Source: Strigomonas culicis
Lineage: Eukaryota; Euglenozoa; Kinetoplastea; Trypanosomatida; Trypanosomatidae
Reading direction: 5' to 3'
NCBI GenBank assembly: GCA_000482145.1
Contig: AUXH01000430.1
Location: 1 to 16,642 of the forward strand
Length of the DNA: 16,642 nt
Shown here: one piece after another, positions 7,910-15,849 of the stretch
Layout: each line of letters starts with the position of its first letter
How positions within the stretch are numbered: position 1 is the stretch's first letter
Notes under the pieces: model-generated
What the model was told of the DNA's origin: nothing
The model's input: only the letters and a program-made list of their open reading frames with translations
Database searches by the model: none
Position numbers and translations under genes: made by a program

Positions 7910-8437
7910 TTAGAGTACAATTTCGGGCCGCAAGTCAACCCCTTTGCCATCGGCGAAGGTGCCGTGCCAACACTTCCCTGTAGTGTCTACATACATGCCG
8001 GCCCCGTGCATCCGGTTGTTCTCCCACTGCCCCTCATAGAAAGAACCATCGGGCCACACGTACTTGCCAGCACCGTGAAACCGGTTGTCTACAAATTCAC
8101 CCGTGTACTCACATCCGCTGGGGAACAGCAACGTTCCAGCGCCGCCGGGCTCGCCCTCCCTCCAGCGACCCTCGTACACGCAGCCGCTCGCATCCACAAA
8201 GCGGCCTTGGCCATGGCGGGTGTACATGAAGGCCCCGTCAGGGGGCACAGGGGCGGCAGGGGCGCCTTTCGTGGAGGTAGCCTGGCTCGCAGCGGTGGCA
8301 CCGAGAGGGTTGACTGTTCCGTCCGCCGCAAGGGCATCCTTTTTGATGGTTGCCTTCCCTTCATACAGGCTACCATCGGGATACAGGCAACTGATGTCGT
8401 GTCCCTCCTTCTCCTCCTCGCGCTTTTTCGTCGGCAT
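7910..8437 (-). CDS. MORN-repeat protein
   Basis: A 175-residue protein runs from an ATG (8437) to TAA. MORN repeats are short beta hairpins of the form Y-x-G-x(W/F)-x-x-G-x-x-x-G-x-G that act as scaffolds, often at membranes or the cytoskeleton. At least three full copies are visible: YEGRWREGEPGGAG (88-101), YTGEFVDNRFHGAG (111-124) and YEGQWENNRMHGAG (134-147). A last partial copy is WHGTFADGKG (157-166). A first half-repeat, YPDGSLYEGKA (19-29), is separated from a later half, RHGQGRF (74-80), by a stretch of about 40 Ala/Pro/Thr-rich residues. This looks like one repeat split by an insertion. There is no signal peptide or membrane segment. The partner is unknown; a cytoskeletal or membrane-linked scaffold role is inference from the family. 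Confidence 0.93.
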   Translation of the reverse strand: MPTKKREEEKEGHDISCLYPDGSLYEGKATIKKDALAADGTVNPLGATAASQATSTKGAPAAPVPPDGAFMYTRHGQGRFVDASGCVYEGRWREGEPGGAGTLLFPSGCEYTGEFVDNRFHGAGKYVWPDGSFYEGQWENNRMHGAGMYVDTTGKCWHGTFADGKGVDLRPEIVL

Positions 8438-8491
8438 GTCTAGTGTGTATTTGTCTTACGTCTCTTATGTTGTGTTCTTTTTTTTTACTTT

Positions 8492-8566
8492 CTATTTCCA
8501 CGTTCAGTGGGGGAGGGACAATAATCGCGTGTAATCGTGACGGCAGGAGAAAGGGGAGACGGAGAG
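8492..8566 (-). promoter_or_regulatory. Probable trans-splicing signal of the MORN gene
   Basis: Minus strand 8566-8543 is a C/T tract. The first AG downstream is at 8493-8492, a leader of about 54 bases before the ATG at 8437. Confidence 0.5.
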
Positions 8567-8697
8567 TATGGATTCAGCAATAGTTAGACATAGGTTTTCA
8601 CACCATCTCTGGTGCTGTGCTACAAGGCGCAACAACAAAGAGAATTTGCAGAAGGAAAAACGTGACCAAGTTGGAAGAACAAGTTGCACATCGGTGG

Positions 8698-9417
8698 CTA
8701 GCCCAGAAAGCAGCAAGTACAGTATGAACTCTTGCGAAGCCGCATCACAAACAACAGCATCACTAAGCAAATGATGATATGAAAGAAGAACAGCATTGTT
8801 AATTGGGGTTGCAAAAACAGTATAATTACAGAGGGCCAAATCACCAGGTGAAATGCAATAGTGGTCGCTAGCATGCCTCGTCTAATAATGAGCAACACAA
8901 CGAATACGTCGGGTACCGCGATAAGGATGCACCCGGCGGCGATGTATCGTTTGCTCGCCTTTTGAACCGTGAAATAGCAGATCAACGCCGCAATGTCAGC
9001 TAGAAAAAGGATCAGAGGCACAATAAAGGCAAGGTGCGAGGGAGCGGGGAAGACAGTTGACAATATAAGGGCGTCGGTCTTCTTTTTGCTACTACTCTTC
9101 ACAGGCACATCTGCCTTTTCCACACAGTCAAAGTTATACTCGGGCTCCTTTTCTTTACCGTTGCTCAAAGGTGGTGCCAAAGACAGAACCTTCATGTCCT
9201 TTTCCGAGGGCGGCGGTATCGCTATCCGCTGAGCGATGTACCGAGGAACCTGGAAGCCCTCCTTGTCATCGCCATTAATGTCGTAGAGAAGAATGGGGAT
9301 GTCGTACGAATTGATTTCACGGCCCTTGTAAGGACTGAAGTCGATGACCTCTCCTTGCGAGACGGCTCGTTTTTGGAAGGATCCTACCACTTGCCAGGGA
9401 TTGTCTGAGACACTCAT
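8698..9417 (-). CDS. Four-helix membrane protein of unknown function
   Basis: A 239-residue protein starts at the ATG at 9417 and ends in TAG. Residues 1-125 are soluble, with no signal peptide; they include a Lys/Ser run (107-113) just before the membrane part. Four hydrophobic segments follow at about 129-149, 158-178, 181-202 and 206-226, separated by very short loops with basic residues (KASKR, RR). The last residues, SYCTCCFLG, contain three cysteines close to the membrane, which could be acylated. I do not recognise a family. The layout of a cytosolic N-terminal domain plus a compact four-helix bundle would suit a small organelle membrane protein, but the location is not shown by the sequence. 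GC content is moderate, like the PP2C gene beside it. Confidence 0.8.
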   Translation of the reverse strand: MSVSDNPWQVVGSFQKRAVSQGEVIDFSPYKGREINSYDIPILLYDINGDDKEGFQVPRYIAQRIAIPPPSEKDMKVLSLAPPLSNGKEKEPEYNFDCVEKADVPVKSSSKKKTDALILSTVFPAPSHLAFIVPLILFLADIAALICYFTVQKASKRYIAAGCILIAVPDVFVVLLIIRRGMLATTIAFHLVIWPSVIILFLQPQLTMLFFFHIIICLVMLLFVMRLRKSSYCTCCFLG

Positions 9418-9441
9418 CTGCTGTAATGTATCGCACTAAAG

Positions 9442-9531
9442 CTTAAAGAAGAAGAGGAGGAATGCGTCACGCCAAGAAGACAGCAGAGGAAAGCAAGGCG
9501 AAGAGGGGAAGGAAGAGGAAAGAGAAGGCGG
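9442..9531 (-). promoter_or_regulatory. Probable trans-splicing signal of the membrane-protein gene
   Basis: Two C/T tracts on the minus strand (9531-9473 and 9462-9445) precede an AG at 9443-9442, a leader of about 24 bases. The gap 9418-9871 also holds another C/T tract at 9751-9706 with no start codon of a convincing gene after it; it may be an alternative acceptor or guide polyadenylation of the PP2C transcript. No further gene is visible there. Confidence 0.55.
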
Positions 9532-9871
9532 TGGTCATGAAATACAATATAAACAAAATGAAAAATGAGCAAGCGAAACCAGTCATGGGAAGGGGGGCAA
9601 GAAGAGCTAGCAAGCTCAGAGCAGAATACATGTGGCGCGATATATACGTGAATCACTATACTAAAAGAGAGGAGAAAAAAATGTATAACAATATCAGAAA
9701 TCGATAATGAAGGAAAAAAAGAAGGGTAAAAGAAAACAAAAGGAAAAAAGGCTTTGTTTGTTTTTATATAGTATTATGATGGCGTACACGCCGTTAAGAT
9801 ATGGCACTCACTTAGTATTTGTTGTTCTTGTTGTTTTCGATTTTGGAGTTCTTGGTGCTTCTTTGCGTCAC

Positions 9872-10918
9872 CTACGGTGCAGCGTCAGAGGAAGCAGCAG
9901 TAGTGGGAGCTGTAGGGGGAGGAGCAGTTGCCGGGGCAGTGGCAGGAGCAGGAGTAGTGTGAGCATGCGGTTGCCGCGGTGCTCTCTTGCTCTCCATTTT
10001 GACTAAAAATGAACTCTTGAACTGTATAATGATCACTGTCATGTTGTCTGTGCCAAAGCTATTGGGCGTAGTCGCAAGGCACGCGTTCATCATACGCTCA
10101 CACGCTAGCGACACATCCCCGTGGTCTGCCAGTTCGTTTCGAACAAATTCTACGGCAGCCTCGTTGGTCATCATGTCCCAAATGCCATCGCACGCAATGA
10201 TGACGAACTCATCCATGGGGACCAGTTCTACGTGCAAGACTTGCGGCATCACGGTAATGGCCATTTGCTCCGGCTTCAAGTTCATATCCTTGAAGGCATA
10301 GTCGCCAAACGCCCGACTGAGAGACAGAATGCCGTTCACTCTGCCCATCTGCACAAAGCCTCCCGCTTTTATGATTCGTTCCATCTCGTCATCTTTGGTT
10401 GGCTTGTGATCCTCACTAAGCGCAATCGCGACGCCTCCTCGGCAAAGGACAGAGCGTGAGTCACCCGTGTTGGCACAGTACAAATGATGCTGAACCAGCA
10501 GAATACAGTTTCCGGTACAGCCGCTAAGTTCTGTGGGCATTGCCTTATGCAGTGATAAATCACCAGCGACAAAGCCATCCTTCAGAGCTTTCTCGTACTT
10601 ACCTGAGCAGAATGCAGGTGTTGTTGTGATCCACTCGCGAATGTGGGCAGCGCAAGATTGTGCAAATTTACTCCCACAGTGTCCGTCGAAAACTGCCGCA
10701 ATGGCACCCTCTTCCTCTGTCATGTGATTGGGCAGATTGGGCAAGGAAAGAAAGACGGCATGTGCATCTTCCATGGTGCTCCGCCATCCCTGCATACTGC
10801 TCGCTCCCACACGAAGCTTGTCATCTTCAATCAAAATGGAATACTTGTCCTTCACAGGTGTCATCAGAAGGGTTTGAGTATTTCCCTTGATGGATGCCAG
10901 ACTTTTCATTAACGACAT
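9872..10918 (-). CDS. PP2C-type Ser/Thr protein phosphatase
   Basis: PP2C enzymes are metal-dependent (Mg/Mn) monomeric phosphatases. This 348-residue protein (ATG at 10918, TAG stop) carries the family motifs in order: GWRSTMEDAH with metal ligands E50-D51, VFDGHCG with D78, SGCTGNC (132-138), ANTGDSRSVL (149-158), LSEDHKP (167-173), LSLSRAFGD (198-206), ACDGIWDMM with D244, and TDNMTV with D291. All four acidic metal-binding positions are present and spaced as in human PPM1A, so it should be active. No myristoylation site or membrane segment is seen; the N-terminal 36 residues precede the catalytic core. The last 32 residues (317-348) are almost only Pro, Ala, Thr and Ser, a disordered tail encoded by a locally GC-rich repeat-like stretch. 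The substrate cannot be told from the sequence. Confidence 0.95.
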   Translation of the reverse strand: MSLMKSLASIKGNTQTLLMTPVKDKYSILIEDDKLRVGASSMQGWRSTMEDAHAVFLSLPNLPNHMTEEEGAIAAVFDGHCGSKFAQSCAAHIREWITTTPAFCSGKYEKALKDGFVAGDLSLHKAMPTELSGCTGNCILLVQHHLYCANTGDSRSVLCRGGVAIALSEDHKPTKDDEMERIIKAGGFVQMGRVNGILSLSRAFGDYAFKDMNLKPEQMAITVMPQVLHVELVPMDEFVIIACDGIWDMMTNEAAVEFVRNELADHGDVSLACERMMNACLATTPNSFGTDNMTVIIIQFKSSFLVKMESKRAPRQPHAHTTPAPATAPATAPPPTAPTTAASSDAAP

Positions 10919-10948
10919 TGAGCTACAATCCTGTTATGGTGGTTTTTG

Positions 10949-11001
10949 CTAGATAATCCGTGAGCAGAGAGAGAGAAGAGAAGAGAAAAGAGATGAGGAA
11001 T
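10949..11001 (-). promoter_or_regulatory. Probable trans-splicing signal of the PP2C gene
   Basis: One of the clearest signals in the window: minus strand 11001-10961 is nearly pure C/T, with the first AG (in TAG) at 10950-10949, only about 30 bases before the ATG at 10918. Confidence 0.65.
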
Positions 11002-11466
11002 GAATTGCAAGAAAACAAGCATTCCAAATATGCAAAACACTGCTGATGAGCATCACTTCGGCTTTTTACAACACGGAGAGAAAAGAAATAGCAGCTAAGT
11101 TTTTTATTTAAAAAGAAAATGAGGTAAGAGGAACGCACCCAAAGCAGGGCCATCTCTCTACCTCGTCCAACCATAAAACTGTTACTTCAATTTACTTATT
11201 TAAGTTTTTCTTTTTTATTATTAATGTAGTTTTTTGTCATTGTTGTTTGAATGTTGTTTCAATTCTTTTTGTTTTGTCAGTTGTTCATACTATTTTATTT
11301 TATTTTTATTTGCATGATTACTTTTTGTGGCATAATCATGCATTTTTGTGTTGTTCTTGTTGTTGTTGTTTCCTTCTTGACAACACTTAACTTACACTCT
11401 TTTTATCTTCATGCTTTAAAGAACTGGTTAGGCACTTTATGTCAACACAGGGAGAAAGAAACCTTG
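11002..11466 (-). other. AT-rich 3' region of the OLA1 gene
   Basis: The stretch after the OLA1 stop holds no credible gene. From about 11190 to 11400 the plus strand is strongly T-rich, so the transcript is A-rich, with an AAC-type repeat near 11350-11372. This fits a long 3' untranslated region. The plus-strand frame that runs through here into the OLA1 gene is hydrophobic only because of its T content. Confidence 0.6.
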
Positions 11467-12645
11467 TTACTTCTTACCTCCCTTAGCGGCATTGAACTTG
11501 AAAAAGATAATGTCACCATCTTTCACCTCGTAGGTGCGACCGTGCTGGTGCTGCTTTCCCTCATCACGGCACGCCGACTCGCTCTTGAGCCTCTCAAAAT
11601 CCTCCCATTCAATCACCTCAGCGCAAATGAATCCCTTCTCCATATCGCTGTGAATACGACCAGCTGCCTGGGGTGCCTTTGTACCACGCTGAATAGTCCA
11701 GCACTTGACCTCATCGGGGCCAGCAGTGAAGTAGTGGATCAAGTTGATGACGTTGTACGCGGTGTTGATAATCTTGTGGATCTGAGATTTGGTTTTGTGC
11801 TCCTCGCAGTACGCATGAACCTCTTCTGGAGACATGTTGAGGAAGGAGGACTCCAGCTCAGCCGAAAACGGGATCATGGGCTCACCGGTCTGCTCATCAA
11901 TCCAGTCCTTCAGCTTCTTGAGCCACTTGTTGCGCTGGCGGCAGAAATCGTTCTCAGACATGTTAATCAAAAACATGGCCGGCTTTGCAGTAAGAAGCTG
12001 GATGGTGTTGAGATAGTCGATCTCCTTCCCGTTCCAATGGCAGCAGCGAATCTGCTTCCCTTCCTCCAGATGTTCCTTTACCTTCACGAGCACCTCAAGA
12101 TCAGCCTTCTTGGACTTGTCAATACCGCGGTTCACAATAGGCGTCAGCTTATCAATCAAACCGTTAACAATCTGAAGATCCTTCAGAATCAGCTCGGAGA
12201 AAATGATCTCCAAATCACGGATGGGGTCTAACTCACCCTCCACGTGGGTGATCTCCAACTCTTCGAAAACACGGACCATATGAATGATACCGTCGCAAGC
12301 GCTGATGTTGGATAGGAAAGCATTTCCCAAGCCCTCACCGTTACTGGCTCCGCGAACCAGACCAGCGATATCACAAATGTGCACTTGGGCAGGAACGATA
12401 GAAGCGGGGTGGTGAATCTCAACGAGCTTATCGAAACGCTCATCGGGAATGTTAATATCGGCTGTATTGGGATCGATGGTGCAGAAGGGGCGATTTTCCG
12501 CAGGGACGCCCTTCTTGGAAAGCACGTTGAAGAAGGTCGACTTCCCTACATTAGGAAGGCCGACAATACCAACTTTCAGACTACTTCCAGGACGGCCAAG
12601 AAGAACCGTTTTGGGTTCATTCTTATCGCTCTTCTTAGGAGGCAT
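11467..12645 (-). CDS. OLA1: OLA1/YchF family P-loop ATPase
   Basis: OLA1 (bacterial YchF) is an Obg-like P-loop NTPase that binds ATP in preference to GTP and associates with ribosomes and stress responses. The 392-residue protein (ATG at 12645, TAA stop) has the normal length. G1 is GLPNVGKS (29-36), the switch region is around 51-64 (PFCTIDPN), and G3 is DIAGLVRGAS (92-101). The G4 position reads NMSE (228-231) instead of NKxD, the change tied to ATP preference. A coiled-coil-like insertion covers about 130-200. The C-terminal TGS domain (about 304-387) carries FTAGPDEV, WTIQRGTKAPQAAG, EKGFICAEV and GDIIFFKFN. Lys-rich ends (PPKK, GGKK) match other eukaryotic members. It appears complete and functional. 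Confidence 0.97.
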   Translation of the reverse strand: MPPKKSDKNEPKTVLLGRPGSSLKVGIVGLPNVGKSTFFNVLSKKGVPAENRPFCTIDPNTADINIPDERFDKLVEIHHPASIVPAQVHICDIAGLVRGASNGEGLGNAFLSNISACDGIIHMVRVFEELEITHVEGELDPIRDLEIIFSELILKDLQIVNGLIDKLTPIVNRGIDKSKKADLEVLVKVKEHLEEGKQIRCCHWNGKEIDYLNTIQLLTAKPAMFLINMSENDFCRQRNKWLKKLKDWIDEQTGEPMIPFSAELESSFLNMSPEEVHAYCEEHKTKSQIHKIINTAYNVINLIHYFTAGPDEVKCWTIQRGTKAPQAAGRIHSDMEKGFICAEVIEWEDFERLKSESACRDEGKQHQHGRTYEVKDGDIIFFKFNAAKGGKK

Positions 12646-12679
12646 GAATAAGTATATTTTTAAAAAATGAAGTGTATCC

Positions 12680-12739
12680 CTTCAAAAGATTGAAGTGGAA
12701 AAATAAAAAAAACGAGAGAGAGAGAAGAAAAAAGAAGAG
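12680..12739 (-). promoter_or_regulatory. Probable trans-splicing signal of OLA1
   Basis: Minus strand 12739-12714 is a CT-repeat-like pyrimidine tract, continued by T runs. The first AG is at 12681-12680, giving a leader of about 34 bases before the ATG at 12645. Confidence 0.6.
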
Positions 12740-12855
12740 TACATGAAGAAACAAATGCATAAAGGCTTCTTTTTTCTCATAGAAGAAAAAAATAAAGTAA
12801 ATTAAAACAACTGGTAGTAATGTGCATAAGATTAACATTGCCCCTTCATGTATAC

Positions 12856-13446
12856 CTACAGCGTAATCCGATCATGTGGAATCGGATCTGTAACAGGAGC
12901 CGAAGAAGAACCCTCTTCGGTAATAGTGTTCTCTATAGCAGGATGAGTGGCGTGTTGGCCATGCGCATGAAAGGAACAACCACATTTTTGGTCCTTCACC
13001 AGTTTCATTAGAAGCTCCAGCTCTTTTTCCTTTCTATAAATAGTATTTTCATTTTCCAAAAGGGCCTCGCGGAAAATCTCAAGGTCCTCTTCTTTCTTGT
13101 CCTCGTCAGCGTTGCTTTCTCTTTCCTCGTCATCAGAATGATCACTGTCATCATATGTGCTGCTTCCATCCATGTGTCCTTCGTGCGCTAAACCGGACAT
13201 GCAGTTTTCCTCCTCATCCTCTCTACTATGTAGTACATTGCCCTGCTGCGAAATATACTTTTCAATCTCAATATTGCTTGCCTTGAGCTTCTCAATGTGT
13301 ACGCTTAACTCTTCGATTTCAAGATAAATAAGCTCATAATTCAGAGAACCGTCATCTTTAACAATTTCATCTAGGGCATCACTTGTTTTAGCTTTCTGTA
13401 TCATGTACACACCTGGGAAGACCATCGCACCCCATTCGGAGGACAT
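12856..13446 (-). CDS. Small acidic coiled-coil protein of unknown function
   Basis: A 196-residue protein starts at the ATG at 13446 and ends in TAG. Two likely coiled-coil helices, about 36-66 and 118-152, flank a strongly acidic, disordered centre (about 75-120, many Asp/Glu/Ser). After the second helix there is a small Cys/His cluster: C155, C157, H160, H162, H165 and H168, within KCGCSFHAHGQHATH. This might bind a metal, though it fits no standard zinc-finger spacing I know. The C-terminus is Ser/Pro-rich. I do not recognise the family. The two helices separated by an acidic linker, with the segment EALLENENTIYRKEKELELL in the second, look conserved rather than random. It lies between the first gene of the unit and OLA1. 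Confidence 0.8.
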   Translation of the reverse strand: MSSEWGAMVFPGVYMIQKAKTSDALDEIVKDDGSLNYELIYLEIEELSVHIEKLKASNIEIEKYISQQGNVLHSREDEEENCMSGLAHEGHMDGSSTYDDSDHSDDEERESNADEDKKEEDLEIFREALLENENTIYRKEKELELLMKLVKDQKCGCSFHAHGQHATHPAIENTITEEGSSSAPVTDPIPHDRITL

Positions 13447-13455
13447 ATTGTAGTG

Positions 13456-13530
13456 CTGAGTGAAAGGGAAAAAGACTTACAATTGCAAACAACACTGAAC
13501 GAGAAGAAAAAGAGAGAAAGGAAACAAGAA
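13456..13530 (-). promoter_or_regulatory. Probable trans-splicing signal of the coiled-coil gene
   Basis: Minus strand 13530-13501 is a C/T tract with an AG at 13496-13495. A shorter tract, 13475-13460, has an AG at 13457-13456, about 9 bases from the ATG at 13446. Either acceptor is possible. Confidence 0.45.
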
Positions 13531-13714
13531 CTTGAAAAAGAATCAAGTGAAAAAAAAAACACTCAAAGTAGAAATGCAGCACATTGACAACCACCAAGGT
13601 GAACGCTCCTTGACTGTTCCAAATCATAATAATAGCATGTACACATAATTGACACGGAAAGAAAAAAGAAGTACAGGACAAAAAAAGCAGGAAAAGGGTG
13701 ATTGCTCTTGATAA

Positions 13715-14941
13715 TTAGAGTTGATCAGTAGAGACCACACGGAAAAAGTAAGATAAGTGTGCAAAATTCAAAGAAAAAAAGATCAGTTTAAGCAAATTCA
13801 TAACACTTAGCATCTGCTCCTCGTTCAGATGATGGTAAAATGACTCGGTCAGCGTGCAGAAAATGAGAGTCAAGTGAAAGTTTAAAAGTTTGTTAAAATG
13901 ATCGGTTACTTCATTACTCGATGAGACTTGAGGCAAAGAAATGGATGTGCGTAAATAAGAGCTCTGCCATATTCCTGTCTGTTTATCAGATGGGAACTGA
14001 AGTGTAGTTATTTTTGCATTTGTTCGAAACACAACGAAAAAGGTTGAATTCTGTCTGACTACTGCATGCCTAAATCTTCGTGGCTTCTGTGTGCGGCTGC
14101 ACGTGCTCATTAATAGATCCGTGAGATCTGAAAATAATGGAATATGAAGAGCTTGTTGAAGAAGAGAAATAGCACTGATGCCGAGGCGGTCAATAAATTT
14201 GATGTTGCGAACTAGAAGTGCTTCTCTCATATTTTCAGGAACTATATATTGTATTAGTAAGAGGTTTACATGAAAGAGATCCTGTTCAAAACGCACAAGG
14301 GTACTCTCATCTTGAAGATCCATCTTCACTAGGAGGCCTACAGATAGTTTGCTTCGTCCATGTGAAGACAAAAAAGCCAATGTTTGTTGATTGTGTAACG
14401 TATTAGGCACACGAAGCCAATACTCGCCTTTGAAACAAACGGGAAATCGTTTTTCTGATACGACATTAGGAGATAAGCATAGTCGGTCTGTTAACAGCTG
14501 GTATTCCAGTCCTGATGCACCTTCTTTTTGGCTATGCTTCTGCAAAAAGGTAGTTAGCTCATGATCCAACACATTATCGCTGCACCACTTTTCTTTGAAA
14601 AAATGAGAAAGAAGAAGCGCATCAGATAATGGAACGCTTGCTTGTTCCACATTATTGAAGCTGCAGTTCTGTCGCACTATCTCACTCCAGAGAATTAATT
14701 CATTTTGGCATGTGGATGAGACACCATGTTTCCATAGCAGAAGAAAGATATAGTACTGAACGAATTGCACAAGGGAGCAATCACAACTGTTCTCCATTGC
14801 AAATGAAACCATGTTCCATATTTGATTCCTTGGTAGTAATGAAAGGAGCTCTGTGATTCCAATAGCCTCAGCTTCTGAGTGGCAAATGTATACTGGCCTC
14901 CTCTGGAAAAACGCCAAAATACACTCTTCTAATACATCCAT
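13715..14941 (-). CDS. Protein of unknown function, first gene of the minus-strand cluster
   Basis: The open frame extends up to an ATG at 15070, but I place the start at the ATG at 14941 (408 residues, MDVLEECILAFFQ). The first 43 codons translate the C/T splice tract into a hydrophobic string, and the likely AG acceptor at 15033-15032 lies inside them. The protein is AT-rich in codon use, unlike the left part of the window. It has mixed helices, many Cys, Leu and Phe, and a hydrophobic C-terminal stretch at about 377-400. This stretch may be a membrane helix or a buried core helix. No conserved motif or family is recognisable. If the longer start were used, the extra N-terminus would look like a signal anchor, changing its predicted location. 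Confidence 0.72.
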   Translation of the reverse strand: MDVLEECILAFFQRRPVYICHSEAEAIGITELLSLLPRNQIWNMVSFAMENSCDCSLVQFVQYYIFLLLWKHGVSSTCQNELILWSEIVRQNCSFNNVEQASVPLSDALLLSHFFKEKWCSDNVLDHELTTFLQKHSQKEGASGLEYQLLTDRLCLSPNVVSEKRFPVCFKGEYWLRVPNTLHNQQTLAFLSSHGRSKLSVGLLVKMDLQDESTLVRFEQDLFHVNLLLIQYIVPENMREALLVRNIKFIDRLGISAISLLQQALHIPLFSDLTDLLMSTCSRTQKPRRFRHAVVRQNSTFFVVFRTNAKITTLQFPSDKQTGIWQSSYLRTSISLPQVSSSNEVTDHFNKLLNFHLTLIFCTLTESFYHHLNEEQMLSVMNLLKLIFFSLNFAHLSYFFRVVSTDQL

Positions 14942-15031
14942 TTTTTTTTCTGTTTCCGTGCACGACCCACTCAACAACAAAAACACGCCCCACAACAAAT
15001 ATGACGACAGGAAACAACGAACACAAAAATA

Positions 15032-15066
15032 CTTTTTGAAACAAGTGAATAGGAGTAGAGAAGAGC
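15032..15066 (-). promoter_or_regulatory. Probable trans-splicing signal of the first gene
   Basis: Minus strand 15066-15043 is pyrimidine-rich and the first AG is at 15033-15032, about 90 bases before the ATG at 14941. It lies downstream of the first in-frame ATG at 15070, so it decides in favour of the shorter protein. Confidence 0.5.
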
Positions 15067-15089
15067 ACATTAAACTTTAAGAGAAACCC

Positions 15090-15830
15090 AGGCACCATCG
15101 CAATAAACCACGACAAACAACAACTGAAAGGTTCAAATAAACAAAATCGGCTTTCCTTGCCTTTTCTTTTTCTCAATACTGAGCCCGGCCACAAATATCA
15201 TTGCAGGCAACAATCGCCGTTCGCAACGCACACCCATGACAGGACCGGTCACCACCCTAGACCCTCGCCCACCTGGAAACTGGAAACAGGCGAAAGACGC
15301 CAACCCCCCAACCCCCCCCCAAGAAAAAAAACGAACCACGCACCCCACCCCCGCCCAAATCACGGCCGACATCCTACAAATAACGGGCGCCAGGGTCCGC
15401 GCTCAAACAGAGACCCGCTCCTCGTCGGGGGCCGGGCCCATCCCGCCCCGGGGAACGAAACGACCCGGGGCGAGGGGGGGCGCGCCCCGCGACGCCGGCG
15501 CGCAACAAAACAACAACCGCCATTCACAAAACCCAACCGCCCGGCCGATCAGACAACAAAGCCATGGCACCGGGAAAGACATCAGCAGGAAAAAAAAAAC
15601 GGGGGCGCCCCAAACGACCCCCACCCCCAGGGCTCTCAAAATAGAAAACACGAGCGTCGGAGCGCTAAGATGCCCCCCCCCCCCGCACCACCACCATATT
15701 TGCCACGGGCCCCGCCCCCGACCACGAGCGCCAGCGCCCGCCCGCCCCACAAAACAAGGAGGCCACCCCCACCCAAAGAGCGCCCACCACCGCCACAATC
15801 ACAAGCGATCCAACACATCGAGGAAGGATT
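15090..15830 (-). promoter_or_regulatory. Strand-skewed G/T-rich region, candidate polymerase II start region
   Basis: Here the plus strand is almost free of T. By my hand count there are about 30 T in the 540 bases 15241-15780 (under 6 percent), and none in 15721-15780. On the minus strand, in the direction of the gene cluster, it is therefore G/T/C-rich and A-poor, with G runs of 9 to 12 (for example 15684-15673). It lies directly upstream of the first gene of the minus-strand unit. In T. brucei, RNA polymerase II start regions are marked by GT-rich sequence and lack a TATA box. Position, orientation and composition match, but function is inference. The long plus-strand frame across it is a low-complexity by-product of the missing T. 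Confidence 0.45.
15444..15472. repeat. Perfect 9-bp GC-only inverted repeat
   Basis: CGCCCCGGG at 15444-15452 and CCCGGGGCG at 15464-15472 are exact reverse complements separated by 11 bases. It could form a very stable hairpin in RNA or extruded DNA inside the strand-skewed region. Confidence 0.85.
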
Positions 15831-15849
15831 CCATACTATTTTCTTTAAC

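Noticed and set aside
9414..9656. An 80-codon minus-strand frame before the membrane-protein gene
   Set aside because: Begins at GTG, overlaps the start of the next gene, and encodes the C/T splice tract (Ser/Leu/Phe-rich).
15128..15140. Sequence resembling a tRNA B box (GGTTCAAAT)
   Set aside because: The flanking sequence does not fold into a tRNA, no A box lies at the right distance, and the T-arm stem is missing.
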